Assembly (NCBI RefSeq): GCF_030654605.1 | Contig: NZ_JAURXB010000223.1 | Location: 1-34,756, forward strand | DNA from: Bradyrhizobium sp. | Lineage (GTDB): Bacteria > Pseudomonadota > Alphaproteobacteria > Rhizobiales > Xanthobacteraceae | DNA length: 34,756 bases | Reading direction: 5' to 3' | Part shown: piece after piece, positions 1 through 6,480 of the stretch | How the letters are laid out: each line of letters starts with the position of its first letter | Position numbering within the stretch: the first letter of the stretch is position 1 | Program-made: the position numbers and the translations under genes | Notes under the pieces: generated by a model | Database searches by the model: none | What the model was told of the DNA's origin: nothing | The model's input: only the letters and a program-made list of their open reading frames with translations

Positions 1-1
1 C

Positions 2-193
2 GGCCTGCCCGACAGCGCCACGCCACATGCGCTGCGGCATTCCTTCGCCACCCATCTGCTGAACCGCGGCGGTGACCTCCGCGCGATCCAGGAGCTGCTC
101 GGCCACGCTTCGCTCTCGACCACCCAGATCTACACCGGGATCGACTCTGAGCGGCTGCTGGAAGTCTACAAGTCGGCGCATCCGCGCGCGTAG
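2..193 (+). CDS. xerC: Tyrosine recombinase XerC, 3' end only
   Basis: This is the last 63 residues of a tyrosine site-specific recombinase; the 5' part lies outside the window. The visible part holds most of the catalytic core: the HALRH box (H9, R12 of the fragment), the LGH box (H35) and the nucleophile Tyr44 in TQIYT. In the cell XerC acts with XerD at the dif site to resolve chromosome dimers. The C-terminal tail ending in SAHPRA is, from memory, more like alphaproteobacterial XerC than XerD, whose tail usually ends in HHPL; that choice is inference. No defect is visible. The next gene starts 106 bases downstream on the same strand. Confidence 0.85.
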   Translation, partial: GLPDSATPHALRHSFATHLLNRGGDLRAIQELLGHASLSTTQIYTGIDSERLLEVYKSAHPRA

Positions 194-299
194 AAACAAT
201 TCTCTCCAACCTGACACACTGGCGTCACATCGGCTTGGCACTTGCGCAGGCGACGGTGTTCGGTCAATCGTGGATGTATTCCACCAGGGGGAGAGAATC

Positions 300-890
300 A
301 TGGGCGCACATGAAAGCATGGAGCACGCGGAGCATGCCGAGCACGCTTCCGGCTCCAACAAGAACATCGCACTGCTGATCGCCGTTATCGCGTTGTTTCT
401 GGCGTTCTCGGAAACGCTGGGCAAGGGTGCGCAGACCGACTCCATCAGCAAGAACGTCGAGGCCTCCAACCTGTGGGCGTTCTTCCAGGCCAAGAGCATC
501 CGCCGCACGGTGGTCGAGGCGACCTCGGATCAGGCCCGCTTGAGCCTCGGCGTGATGGGAGACGATGCCGCCAAGGCAGCGCTGGTGAAGCAGATCGAGA
601 ACTGGAAGAAGACCGCGGCGCGCTACCGCTCGGAGCCGGAAACCGGCGAAGGCTCGGAGCAGCTGGCCTCGCGCGCCAAGCAGGCCGAGCATGCCCGCGA
701 TCTCTCGTTGGCGAAATACCATCATTACGAGGTCGCCTCGGCGGCGTTCCAGATCGGCATCGTGCTGGCATCGGCCACCATCATCACCGGCATGATCGCA
801 CTGGCCTGGGTCGCGGGCTTGTTGGCGGTCACCGGCCTGGCCTTCACGGCGATCGGCCTGTTCGCGCCCCATGCGGTGCATTTGATGTGA
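300..890 (+). CDS. DUF4337 family membrane protein
   Basis: A 196-residue protein. The ATG at 300 is chosen because a purine-rich GGGGGAGAG ribosome site sits just upstream and the family N-terminus begins here; the open frame continues further upstream without support. It has a His/Glu-rich N-terminus (HAEHAEHA), one membrane segment at about 22-40, a charged central region (about 45-140) likely to be helical, and two further membrane segments at about 146-168 and 170-190. The central SNLWAFFQAKSIRRT stretch is typical of DUF4337, a family without a known function. It is convergent with the next gene and followed by an inverted repeat at 891-910. Confidence 0.8.
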   Translation: MGAHESMEHAEHAEHASGSNKNIALLIAVIALFLAFSETLGKGAQTDSISKNVEASNLWAFFQAKSIRRTVVEATSDQARLSLGVMGDDAAKAALVKQIENWKKTAARYRSEPETGEGSEQLASRAKQAEHARDLSLAKYHHYEVASAAFQIGIVLASATIITGMIALAWVAGLLAVTGLAFTAIGLFAPHAVHLM

Positions 891-951
891 GCTTGGGATT
901 CTAACCAAGCTCTCAGCGGACCCAGTCTCGCCTCTCCCATCGGGAGAGGTG
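891..951. repeat. Inverted repeats between convergent genes
   Basis: Two dyads lie directly after the DUF4337 stop. The first is GCTTGG-8 nt-CCAAGC (891-910). The second is CCTCTCCC-ATC-GGGAGAGG at about 933-951, which resembles a degenerate intergenic palindromic element common in this lineage. Either could help to end transcription from both sides, although neither is followed by a T run. Confidence 0.45.
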
Positions 952-995
952 GAAACCGAGTTCGCCGAAAGGCCGTATCAAAACACTGCGCACGC

Positions 996-1523
996 TCACC
1001 GCGCTTCGTGCGCGTTCTTGCGGAAGCGCTGGATCAGTTGCCGCGTCCGCGATAGCCAGCCATCGCCATCGCTGCGCATGGCTTCCCTGATCCGCAGCTT
1101 GATCGGATTGACCAGCTCGGCGGCTTTGGCCCGCAATGCCAGCACCCACTCATAGATCTTTGCGAACCACTGCATCTGCAGCAGTTTCGGCCGCGTCAGA
1201 TCGAAGATGAAGGCTGTCACGCCGAGGCCCAGGAATTTCGCGAACACCATCATCGTGACGGCGCTGATCCAGTATTCATGGGTCAGCAGCCAAAGCCCCA
1301 GCAGCTTCAGCGGAAACAGCAGGATGGCGGGCACGACGAACACGATCAGCGTCAGCGCCGGCGACAACGCAGCGATTTTTTCGGCGAGCCAATGCTTGAA
1401 AGCGCGCAGCGGAATCCGCGCGACCACCCGCTCCACGACGGGTTCGAGGTGATCCCACAGCCACGCCTCGATCAGGAAGATGACCGCGAGCAGGACCCAG
1501 AGTGGCTTGAACAGGCGGCGCAT
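996..1523 (-). CDS. Conserved membrane protein of unknown function
   Basis: A 175-residue protein for which I cannot name a family. The ATG at 1523 is preferred over the TTG one codon upstream because GGAG lies about 9 bases before it. There is a hydrophobic N-terminal segment (about 7-24), then two long hydrophobic stretches (about 55-80 and 85-108) and a basic, helical C-terminal tail rich in Arg and Lys. It begins 30 bases after the lpdA stop on the same strand, so it is probably cotranscribed with lpdA. The sequence gives no catalytic motif. A role in envelope or membrane organisation would be a guess. Confidence 0.7.
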   Translation of the reverse strand: MRRLFKPLWVLLAVIFLIEAWLWDHLEPVVERVVARIPLRAFKHWLAEKIAALSPALTLIVFVVPAILLFPLKLLGLWLLTHEYWISAVTMMVFAKFLGLGVTAFIFDLTRPKLLQMQWFAKIYEWVLALRAKAAELVNPIKLRIREAMRSDGDGWLSRTRQLIQRFRKNAHEAR

Positions 1524-1553
1524 CAATGTTGTCTCCGCCCGGCCGGGCGCAGA

Positions 1554-2957
1554 TCACATATGGATGGCGCGTTTGCCGACCGCAAGCGCGGCTTCCTTGA
1601 CGGCTTCCGAGCGAGTCGGATGGGCGTGGCAGGTGCGCGCCAGATCCTCGGCGGAGCCGCCGAACTCCATCAAGACGCAGGCCTCATGGATCAATTCCCC
1701 TGCTTCGCGGCCGATGATGTGCACACCGAGCACCCGATCGGTCTTCGCATCTGCGAGAATCTTCACGAAGCCATCCGTGGTCTGGTTGACCTTGGAACGG
1801 CCGTTGGCGGTGAACGGAAACTTGCCGACCGTATAGGCGACGCCGGCCTGCTTCAGCTCTTCCTCGGTCTTGCCGACGGCCGACACTTCCGGCGTAGTAT
1901 ACACAACGCCGGGTATAACGTCGTAATTCACGTGGCCGGCCTGCCCCGCGAGAATTTCGGCGCAGGCGACGCCTTCGTCCTCGGCCTTGTGCGCGAGCAT
2001 CGGACCCGCCACGACATCGCCGATCGCATACACGCCCTTCACGCTGGTGGCGAAATGCGCATCGATCTGGACGCGGCCGCGATTGTCGAGCACGACACCG
2101 GCTTCCTTCAAGCCGAGGCCCTCGGTGTAGGGAACGCGCCCGATGCAGACCAGCACCACGTCAGCTTCGAGCTTTTCGGCAGCCCCGCCCGCCGCCGGCT
2201 CGACACTGGCCGAGAGCGTCTTGCCCGAGGTATCGACGCCGGTGACCTTGGCGCCGAGCTTGAAGGCAAACCCCTGCTTTTCGAGAATGCGCTGGAATTG
2301 CTTTGCCACCTCGCCGTCCAGGCCCGGCAGGATGCGGTCGAGGAACTCCACCACGGTGACCTTGGCGCCGAGCCGGTGCCACACCGAGCCGAGCTCGAGC
2401 CCGATCACGCCGGCGCCGACGATCAGAAGGCTCGAAGGCACCTTGTCGAGCGCCAGCGCGCCGGTCGACGACACGATGCGCTTCTCGTCGATCTCGATGC
2501 CCTTCAGCCGCGCGATATCGGAGCCGGTGGCGATCACGATGTTTTTGGTCTCGACCAGCTGAGTCTTGCCGTCGGCGCCTGACACTTCGACCTTGCCGGT
2601 GCCGAGCACCTTGCCCTTGCCGGGGATGACATCGATCTTGTTCTTCTTCATCAGGAACTCGACGCCCTTGACGTTGCCGTCGATGCCCTGCTGCTTGAAA
2701 TTCATCATCGCGGGCAGGTCGAGTTTCGGCGCGGACACGCTGATACCCATTTTGGCGAAGGAATGCCCGGCCTCCTCGAACATTTCGGAGGCATGCAGCA
2801 GTGCCTTCGAGGGCATGCAGCCGACATTGAGGCAGGTGCCGCCGAGCGTGGCGTTTTTTTCGACCACGGCGACCTTCATGCCGAGCTGCGCCGCGCGCAC
2901 CGCGCAGACATATCCGCCGGGGCCGGTGCCGATGATAACGAGATCGTAGGAAGCCAT
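1554..2957 (-). CDS. lpdA: Dihydrolipoyl dehydrogenase (E3)
   Basis: A 467-residue flavoprotein disulfide reductase that reoxidises the dihydrolipoyl arms of 2-oxo acid dehydrogenase complexes, passing electrons through FAD to NAD+. Visible motifs are the FAD-binding GTGPGG (10-15), the redox-active pair C42/C47 in GGTCLNVGC, the NAD-binding [10 protein letters not shown] in the middle third, and the C-terminal HAHPT motif with the His-Glu catalytic dyad. Length is normal. It is on the same strand as sucA and sucB, but an accessory patch of about 2.1 kb separates it from sucB. It most likely serves the 2-oxoglutarate dehydrogenase complex. An alphaproteobacterium may have another E3 for pyruvate dehydrogenase, which this window cannot show. 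Confidence 0.96.
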   Translation of the reverse strand: MASYDLVIIGTGPGGYVCAVRAAQLGMKVAVVEKNATLGGTCLNVGCMPSKALLHASEMFEEAGHSFAKMGISVSAPKLDLPAMMNFKQQGIDGNVKGVEFLMKKNKIDVIPGKGKVLGTGKVEVSGADGKTQLVETKNIVIATGSDIARLKGIEIDEKRIVSSTGALALDKVPSSLLIVGAGVIGLELGSVWHRLGAKVTVVEFLDRILPGLDGEVAKQFQRILEKQGFAFKLGAKVTGVDTSGKTLSASVEPAAGGAAEKLEADVVLVCIGRVPYTEGLGLKEAGVVLDNRGRVQIDAHFATSVKGVYAIGDVVAGPMLAHKAEDEGVACAEILAGQAGHVNYDVIPGVVYTTPEVSAVGKTEEELKQAGVAYTVGKFPFTANGRSKVNQTTDGFVKILADAKTDRVLGVHIIGREAGELIHEACVLMEFGGSAEDLARTCHAHPTRSEAVKEAALAVGKRAIHM

Positions 2958-2971
2958 GAAAAACTTTCTAT

Positions 2972-3262
2972 TCAGCTAGCGAGGTGAAGAAGACCGGCTT
3001 GACGCTCGGCGCGTTGACGCAAGGAATCCGACCCGAAGTCGATCTCGTCTCCCTGATCGTCGAGCCAGAAGATTTTGTGACCGTGCTCCTCGAGTTTGAC
3101 ATCGTCAAAACGTGCGGGGGTGGTGCGGAGAAATTCGAACATTTCTCCCTTCGTGAACAGCGGCCGCAAGTCCACGACACCGGCAAAACCATCCACCCAG
3201 ACAATCTTGACGACGCCGAATATGACCGGCTCGACACTTTGCATGGCGACTATGTCAGTCAT
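2972..3262 (-). CDS. DUF2442 domain protein
   Basis: A 96-residue protein matching the DUF2442 pattern: a short beta-rich N-terminal region, a GVVDLRPL core at about 29-36, and an acidic [17 protein letters not shown] segment near the end. The start codon overlaps the stop of the upstream DUF4160 gene by 8 bases (ATGACTGA), with GGAGAAG just ahead, so the two are probably translationally coupled. DUF2442 and DUF4160 genes often occur side by side and have been suggested to behave like toxin-antitoxin modules, but no activity can be read from the sequence. It ends 14 bases before lpdA. Confidence 0.8.
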   Translation of the reverse strand: MTDIVAMQSVEPVIFGVVKIVWVDGFAGVVDLRPLFTKGEMFEFLRTTPARFDDVKLEEHGHKIFWLDDQGDEIDFGSDSLRQRAERQAGLLHLAS

Positions 3263-3509
3263 TTATCTTCTCCGGCTTCCGCAATTCTTCCACGGCGGTC
3301 CAGGCATTCATCAATCCCGACTGATGTCGGGCGGCCCAGGATAGCACACGGTTGAGTTTCGCGGGAGGCAGCGAACCACGCAAAACCCTGCAGTTTCGGA
3401 TTTCAATCTGGGCCACAAATTCGGCGGAACGGGCATGGAAGTGCGGCGGAGGATGCTCATCCGGATAGAACTCGATCTTCACTCCATCGACGATTGCAAC
3501 AACGGGCAC
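3255..3509 (-). CDS. DUF4160 domain protein
   Basis: An 84-residue protein with the DUF4160 signature: hydrophobic VVAIVDGVKIEFYPDEH followed by PPPHFHA, and a C-terminal helical region with SWAARHQ and KPEKI. I chose the GTG at 3509 (M-P-V-V-A) because GGAG lies 6 bases upstream and family members begin at this point. A GTG six codons upstream (3527) is the alternative. It overlaps the DUF2442 gene by 8 bases, forming a two-gene cassette between the SDR gene and lpdA. The conserved His-x-His suggests a metal or nucleic-acid site, but that is inference and no function is established. Confidence 0.75.
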   Translation of the reverse strand: MPVVAIVDGVKIEFYPDEHPPPHFHARSAEFVAQIEIRNCRVLRGSLPPAKLNRVLSWAARHQSGLMNAWTAVEELRKPEKIND

Positions 3510-3534
3510 AGCCTTCTCCGCTATCACAGAGGTA

Positions 3535-4281
3535 TTAGCGCCCGCCCGATACGTCGAGAATGGCTGATGTCACGTAGGAGGCATCGTCCGACATCAGCCA
3601 GACGATGGCGCTGGCGATTTCGTCTGATGTGCCGACGCGCTTCATCGGAACGCCAGTAGCGAGCCGATGCGCGCGGTCGGGGTCGCCGCCCGAGGCGTGG
3701 ATTTCGGTGTCGATCAGGCCGGGCCGGATCGCGGCGACACGAATGCCCTCGCCGGCGACTTCGTGTCCGAGGCCAATGGTGAAGGAATCGATCGCGCCCT
3801 TGGATGCTGCGTAATCGACATAGGTGTTGGGCGAACCGAGCTTGGCGGCTACCGACGACAAATTGACGATGACGCCGCCCTGACCACCGTGGCGGGTCGA
3901 CATCCGCTTCACCGCCTCGCGCGCGCACAGAATGCTGCCGGTGACGTTGACCGCCATCATGCGCTGGATCCGCTCGGCCGACATCTCGTCGACCCGCGAC
4001 GTGGTTCCGACGATGCCGGCATTGTTGACCAGCGCGCCGAGCGTCCCGAAACCGTCGGCCGCCTTGAACATCGCGAGGATGTCGTGCTCGTCGCCGACGT
4101 CGCATTTCACCGCGATCGCCTTGCCGTTCCGACCCTCGATGGCGGCGACCACCTGGCGCGCCGCGGCTTCATTCGAAGCGTAACCGACGACCACGCGAAA
4201 GCCACGCGCGGCGGCCGCAATCGCCGTGGCGCGGCCGATGCCACGGCTGCCGCCGGTGATAATCACTACTCTGTCGGTCAA
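3535..4281 (-). CDS. SDR family oxidoreductase
   Basis: A 248-residue short-chain dehydrogenase/reductase with all classical-type motifs: the TGGSRGIG nucleotide-binding loop (9-16), the NNAG motif (86-89), catalytic Ser in NLSS (142-143), Tyr157 and Lys161 in YAASK, and the IRPG turn that follows. The end of strand beta 2 (VVGYASN) lacks an acidic residue, which fits NADP(H) better than NAD(H); that is inference. The substrate cannot be predicted. It resembles the glucose 1-dehydrogenase and 3-oxoacyl-ACP reductase (FabG)-like branch. It sits between the pentapeptide gene and the DUF4160 cassette, on the strand of the suc genes. Confidence 0.88.
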   Translation of the reverse strand: MTDRVVIITGGSRGIGRATAIAAAARGFRVVVGYASNEAAARQVVAAIEGRNGKAIAVKCDVGDEHDILAMFKAADGFGTLGALVNNAGIVGTTSRVDEMSAERIQRMMAVNVTGSILCAREAVKRMSTRHGGQGGVIVNLSSVAAKLGSPNTYVDYAASKGAIDSFTIGLGHEVAGEGIRVAAIRPGLIDTEIHASGGDPDRAHRLATGVPMKRVGTSDEIASAIVWLMSDDASYVTSAILDVSGGR

Positions 4282-4357
4282 ATCTGCCCCCTAGAAAACC
4301 CGGATGAACTCCCCCTTGGTCAGCACCCAACATCGGCGCAGGCACCGGGAGGAGGTG

Positions 4358-4669
4358 CTATTTCACCGTTGTTAAAAGGTGAAGTTTTTCTCGATCAATG
4401 TAAGTCGGGAGGGTCGTTTGATCGTCGATAACCGCACTGGAGAGCTGTTCCAGAGTAAGGTTTTTAGCCCCGGTCAAATCTGCTCCCCTCAGGATAGCTC
4501 CATCGAGGAGCGCTCCCGCAAAATCAGCCCCTCGAAAAACTGCATTTGTTGCATCGACCTTGGTCATATTGGCACCCCGAAGCGAGGCACCACTGAGATC
4601 GGTCCGCCTGACGAAAGCTCCATGCAAATCGAGAGTGCTAGCTTGGGTAACATCCTTAGATTTCAGCAT
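4358..4669 (-). CDS. Pentapeptide-repeat protein (short, downstream half)
   Basis: A 103-residue protein carrying about nine tandem pentapeptide units of the A(D/N)LxG type from about residue 12 to 70 (LDLHG, TDLSG, ASLRG, ANMTK, AVFRG, ADFAG and so on), followed by a short non-repetitive tail. Such repeats fold as a right-handed four-sided beta helix. The ATG at 4669 has GGAG 6 bases upstream and overlaps the preceding gene by 14 bases. The preceding gene encodes the N-terminal module that usually belongs to the same polypeptide in larger pentapeptide proteins, so this may be the C-terminal half of a split gene. Local G+C is visibly lower than in the flanking suc genes. Confidence 0.75.
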   Translation of the reverse strand: MLKSKDVTQASTLDLHGAFVRRTDLSGASLRGANMTKVDATNAVFRGADFAGALLDGAILRGADLTGAKNLTLEQLSSAVIDDQTTLPTYIDREKLHLLTTVK

Positions 4670-5063
4670 CGGATTCTCCAAGTCTACTTCGAAGCGTCTT
4701 CATGATTTCCTTGATGTCGATCGGCGGATCGTCGTCGCCATAATCGATGCTACCCGCTCTCAAATAAGCCTGAAGAAGCTCGAAAACAGGATTCGAAAGA
4801 TCGGGAAAATCCTTCGCGACCTCCCGAAGAACATAGATCGCCGCCAGGCGAACCTCAAGGTTCGGATCACGCAGTTGCCCCGCCGCTCGATTAAATAGCT
4901 CCGTCACATGAGCGCGCCTTGCGAGTGCCGCTTGAGCATTTGCGGATTTGGCCTGCAACGCGGCAGGCGACAACTGCCGCCATGCCAAAAGGCTGCCTAC
5001 TACAGCGGCAATCGTCAGCGCCGCATTTCTGATCAGTTCTGAAAGTGCGACCCATTCAGCCAT
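4656..5063 (-). CDS. Membrane-anchored HEAT-like module of a pentapeptide-type protein
   Basis: A 135-residue protein with one N-terminal membrane helix (about 10-28), a basic/alanine-rich linker, then an RAAGQLRDPNLEVRLAAIY segment with the LEVRLxAIYxLREVAKD pattern and a FELLQAYLR helix. From memory this arrangement (membrane helix, then a tetR-like or HEAT-like helical pair) is the usual front half of bacterial proteins that continue into pentapeptide repeats. Here the frame stops and the repeats follow in a different frame that overlaps by 14 bases. It starts 9 bases downstream of the sucB stop in transcription order reversed: the sucB gene lies immediately to its right, so sucB does not precede it at the 5' side without overlap but abuts it closely (gap 5064-5072). 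Confidence 0.65.
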   Translation of the reverse strand: MAEWVALSELIRNAALTIAAVVGSLLAWRQLSPAALQAKSANAQAALARRAHVTELFNRAAGQLRDPNLEVRLAAIYVLREVAKDFPDLSNPVFELLQAYLRAGSIDYGDDDPPIDIKEIMKTLRSRLGESDAEI

Positions 5064-5072
5064 CTATCGCCA

Positions 5073-6317
5073 TCACAGATCCAGCACCAGCCGTGCCGGA
5101 TCTTCCAGGCTTTCCTTGACGCGGACCAGGAACGTCACCGCTTCCTTGCCGTCGATGACGCGGTGATCGTAGGACAGCGCCAGATACATCATCGGGCGGA
5201 TCTCGACCTTGCCGGCGATGGCGACGGGGCGCTCCTGGATCTTGTGCATGCCGAGAATGGCGGACTGCGGCGCGTTCAGGATCGGCGTCGACATCAGCGA
5301 ACCGTAGATGCCGCCATTGGTGATGGTGAAGGTGCCGCCCTGCATCTCGTCGATCTTGAGCTGGCCGTCGCGGGCGCGGCGGCCGAAATCGGCAATGTTC
5401 TTTTCGATGTCGGCGATCGACTTGTTGTCGCAGTCACGCACGACAGGCACCACCAGGCCCTTGTCGGTGCCGACGGCGACGCCGACGTGATAGTAATTCT
5501 TGTAGATCAGGTCGGTGCCGTCGATTTCGGCATTGGCGGCCGGGATGTCCTTCAGCGCCTGCACGCAGGCCTTGGTGAAGAAACCCATGAAGCCGAGCTT
5601 GGCTCCGTGCTTCTTCTCGAACACGTCCTTGTACTGCGCGCGCATCGCCATGATGTGGCTCATGTCGACCTCGTTGAAGGTCGTCAGCATCGCGGCGGTG
5701 TTCTGCACGTCCTTGAGGCGGCGCGCGATGGTCTGGCGCAACCGCGTCATCTTCACGCGCTCCTCGCGCGCGGCATCGTCGGCCGGCGATGGCGCCCGCA
5801 CCTGCACCGCGGCGGCCGGCTGATTGACCGGGGTCGGCGCCGAGGCCGCCTTCTCGATCGCAGCCAGCATGTCGCCCTTGGTCACCCGTCCATCCTTGCC
5901 GGAGCCGGGCACCGTGGCGGCATCGACGCCGCTCTCGGCGGAAATCTTGCGCACCGACGGCGCCAGCGGCGCGTCTGCCGCAGGAGCCTTTGGCGCGGCC
6001 GCGGGGGCTGCGGCAGCGGGCGCCGGTGCAGCAGGTGCGGCAGCCTTGGCGGGTGCCGCGGCGGGCTTGGCGGCAGCGACGGCGCCGTCATTGATCTGGC
6101 CGAGCAACGCGCCGACCGCGACGGTCTCGCCGTCCTTGGCGATGATGTCGCCGAGCGTGCCCGCGGAGGGCGCCGGAACCTCGATCGTGACCTTGTCGGT
6201 CTCCAGTTCGACCAGGGGTTCATCGACCGCCACGGCATCGCCGGCCTTCTTGAACCAGCGGCCGATGGTGGCCTCGGTCACGGACTCGCCGAGTGTCGGA
6301 ACGCGAATTTCAGTCAT
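5073..6317 (-). CDS. sucB: Dihydrolipoyllysine succinyltransferase, E2 of 2-oxoglutarate dehydrogenase
   Basis: A 414-residue E2 component that transfers the succinyl group from E1 to CoA through a swinging lipoyl arm. Domain order is standard: lipoyl domain at about 2-77 with the modified lysine K42 in ETDKVT; an Ala/Pro-rich linker at about 80-115; a peripheral-subunit-binding domain at about 115-155 (PSVRKISAE ... [10 protein letters not shown]); a second linker; and the catalytic domain to the end with the active-site motif [18 protein letters not shown] ribosome site precedes the ATG. It follows sucA in transcription order after a 163-base gap filled by a palindromic repeat element. Confidence 0.97.
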   Translation of the reverse strand: MTEIRVPTLGESVTEATIGRWFKKAGDAVAVDEPLVELETDKVTIEVPAPSAGTLGDIIAKDGETVAVGALLGQINDGAVAAAKPAAAPAKAAAPAAPAPAAAAPAAAPKAPAADAPLAPSVRKISAESGVDAATVPGSGKDGRVTKGDMLAAIEKAASAPTPVNQPAAAVQVRAPSPADDAAREERVKMTRLRQTIARRLKDVQNTAAMLTTFNEVDMSHIMAMRAQYKDVFEKKHGAKLGFMGFFTKACVQALKDIPAANAEIDGTDLIYKNYYHVGVAVGTDKGLVVPVVRDCDNKSIADIEKNIADFGRRARDGQLKIDEMQGGTFTITNGGIYGSLMSTPILNAPQSAILGMHKIQERPVAIAGKVEIRPMMYLALSYDHRVIDGKEAVTFLVRVKESLEDPARLVLDL

Positions 6318-6348
6318 CGTTTTGTTTCCTCAATAATCAATTCTGCTG

Positions 6349-6468
6349 TCATCGTCCGCCTTGTGCGCGATTGCGCACCGGGGGCGGACGATCCAGTACG
6401 CCGGGACGGTCAGGATCGGGTCGAACGGCGCCGGGTACTGGATCCCCCGCTTTCGCGGGGGATGACGA
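6349..6468. repeat. Composite palindromic repeat inside the sucA-sucB gap
   Basis: Nested inverted repeats fill most of the sucA-sucB gap: GTCCGCC/GGCGGAC enclosing GTGCGC-GATT-GCGCAC, ATCCAGTAC/GTACTGGAT spanning about 60 bases, and CCCCCGC-TTTC-GCGGGGG (6444-6461). The ends read GTCATCGTC and GATGAC. This is a mosaic intergenic element familiar in Bradyrhizobium-type genomes. Because it lies inside a likely operon, its transcript would form strong hairpins between the E1 and E2 cistrons and could stabilise or separate the two messages. Confidence 0.7.
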
Positions 6469-6480
6469 ATGAAAGTTTGT

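Noticed and set aside
4650..4690. Programmed +1 frameshift joining the two pentapeptide-protein frames
   Set aside because: No known slippery motif is visible at the junction, and the second gene has its own ATG and GGAG site. Reinitiation or a simple ancestral frameshift is the more economical reading.
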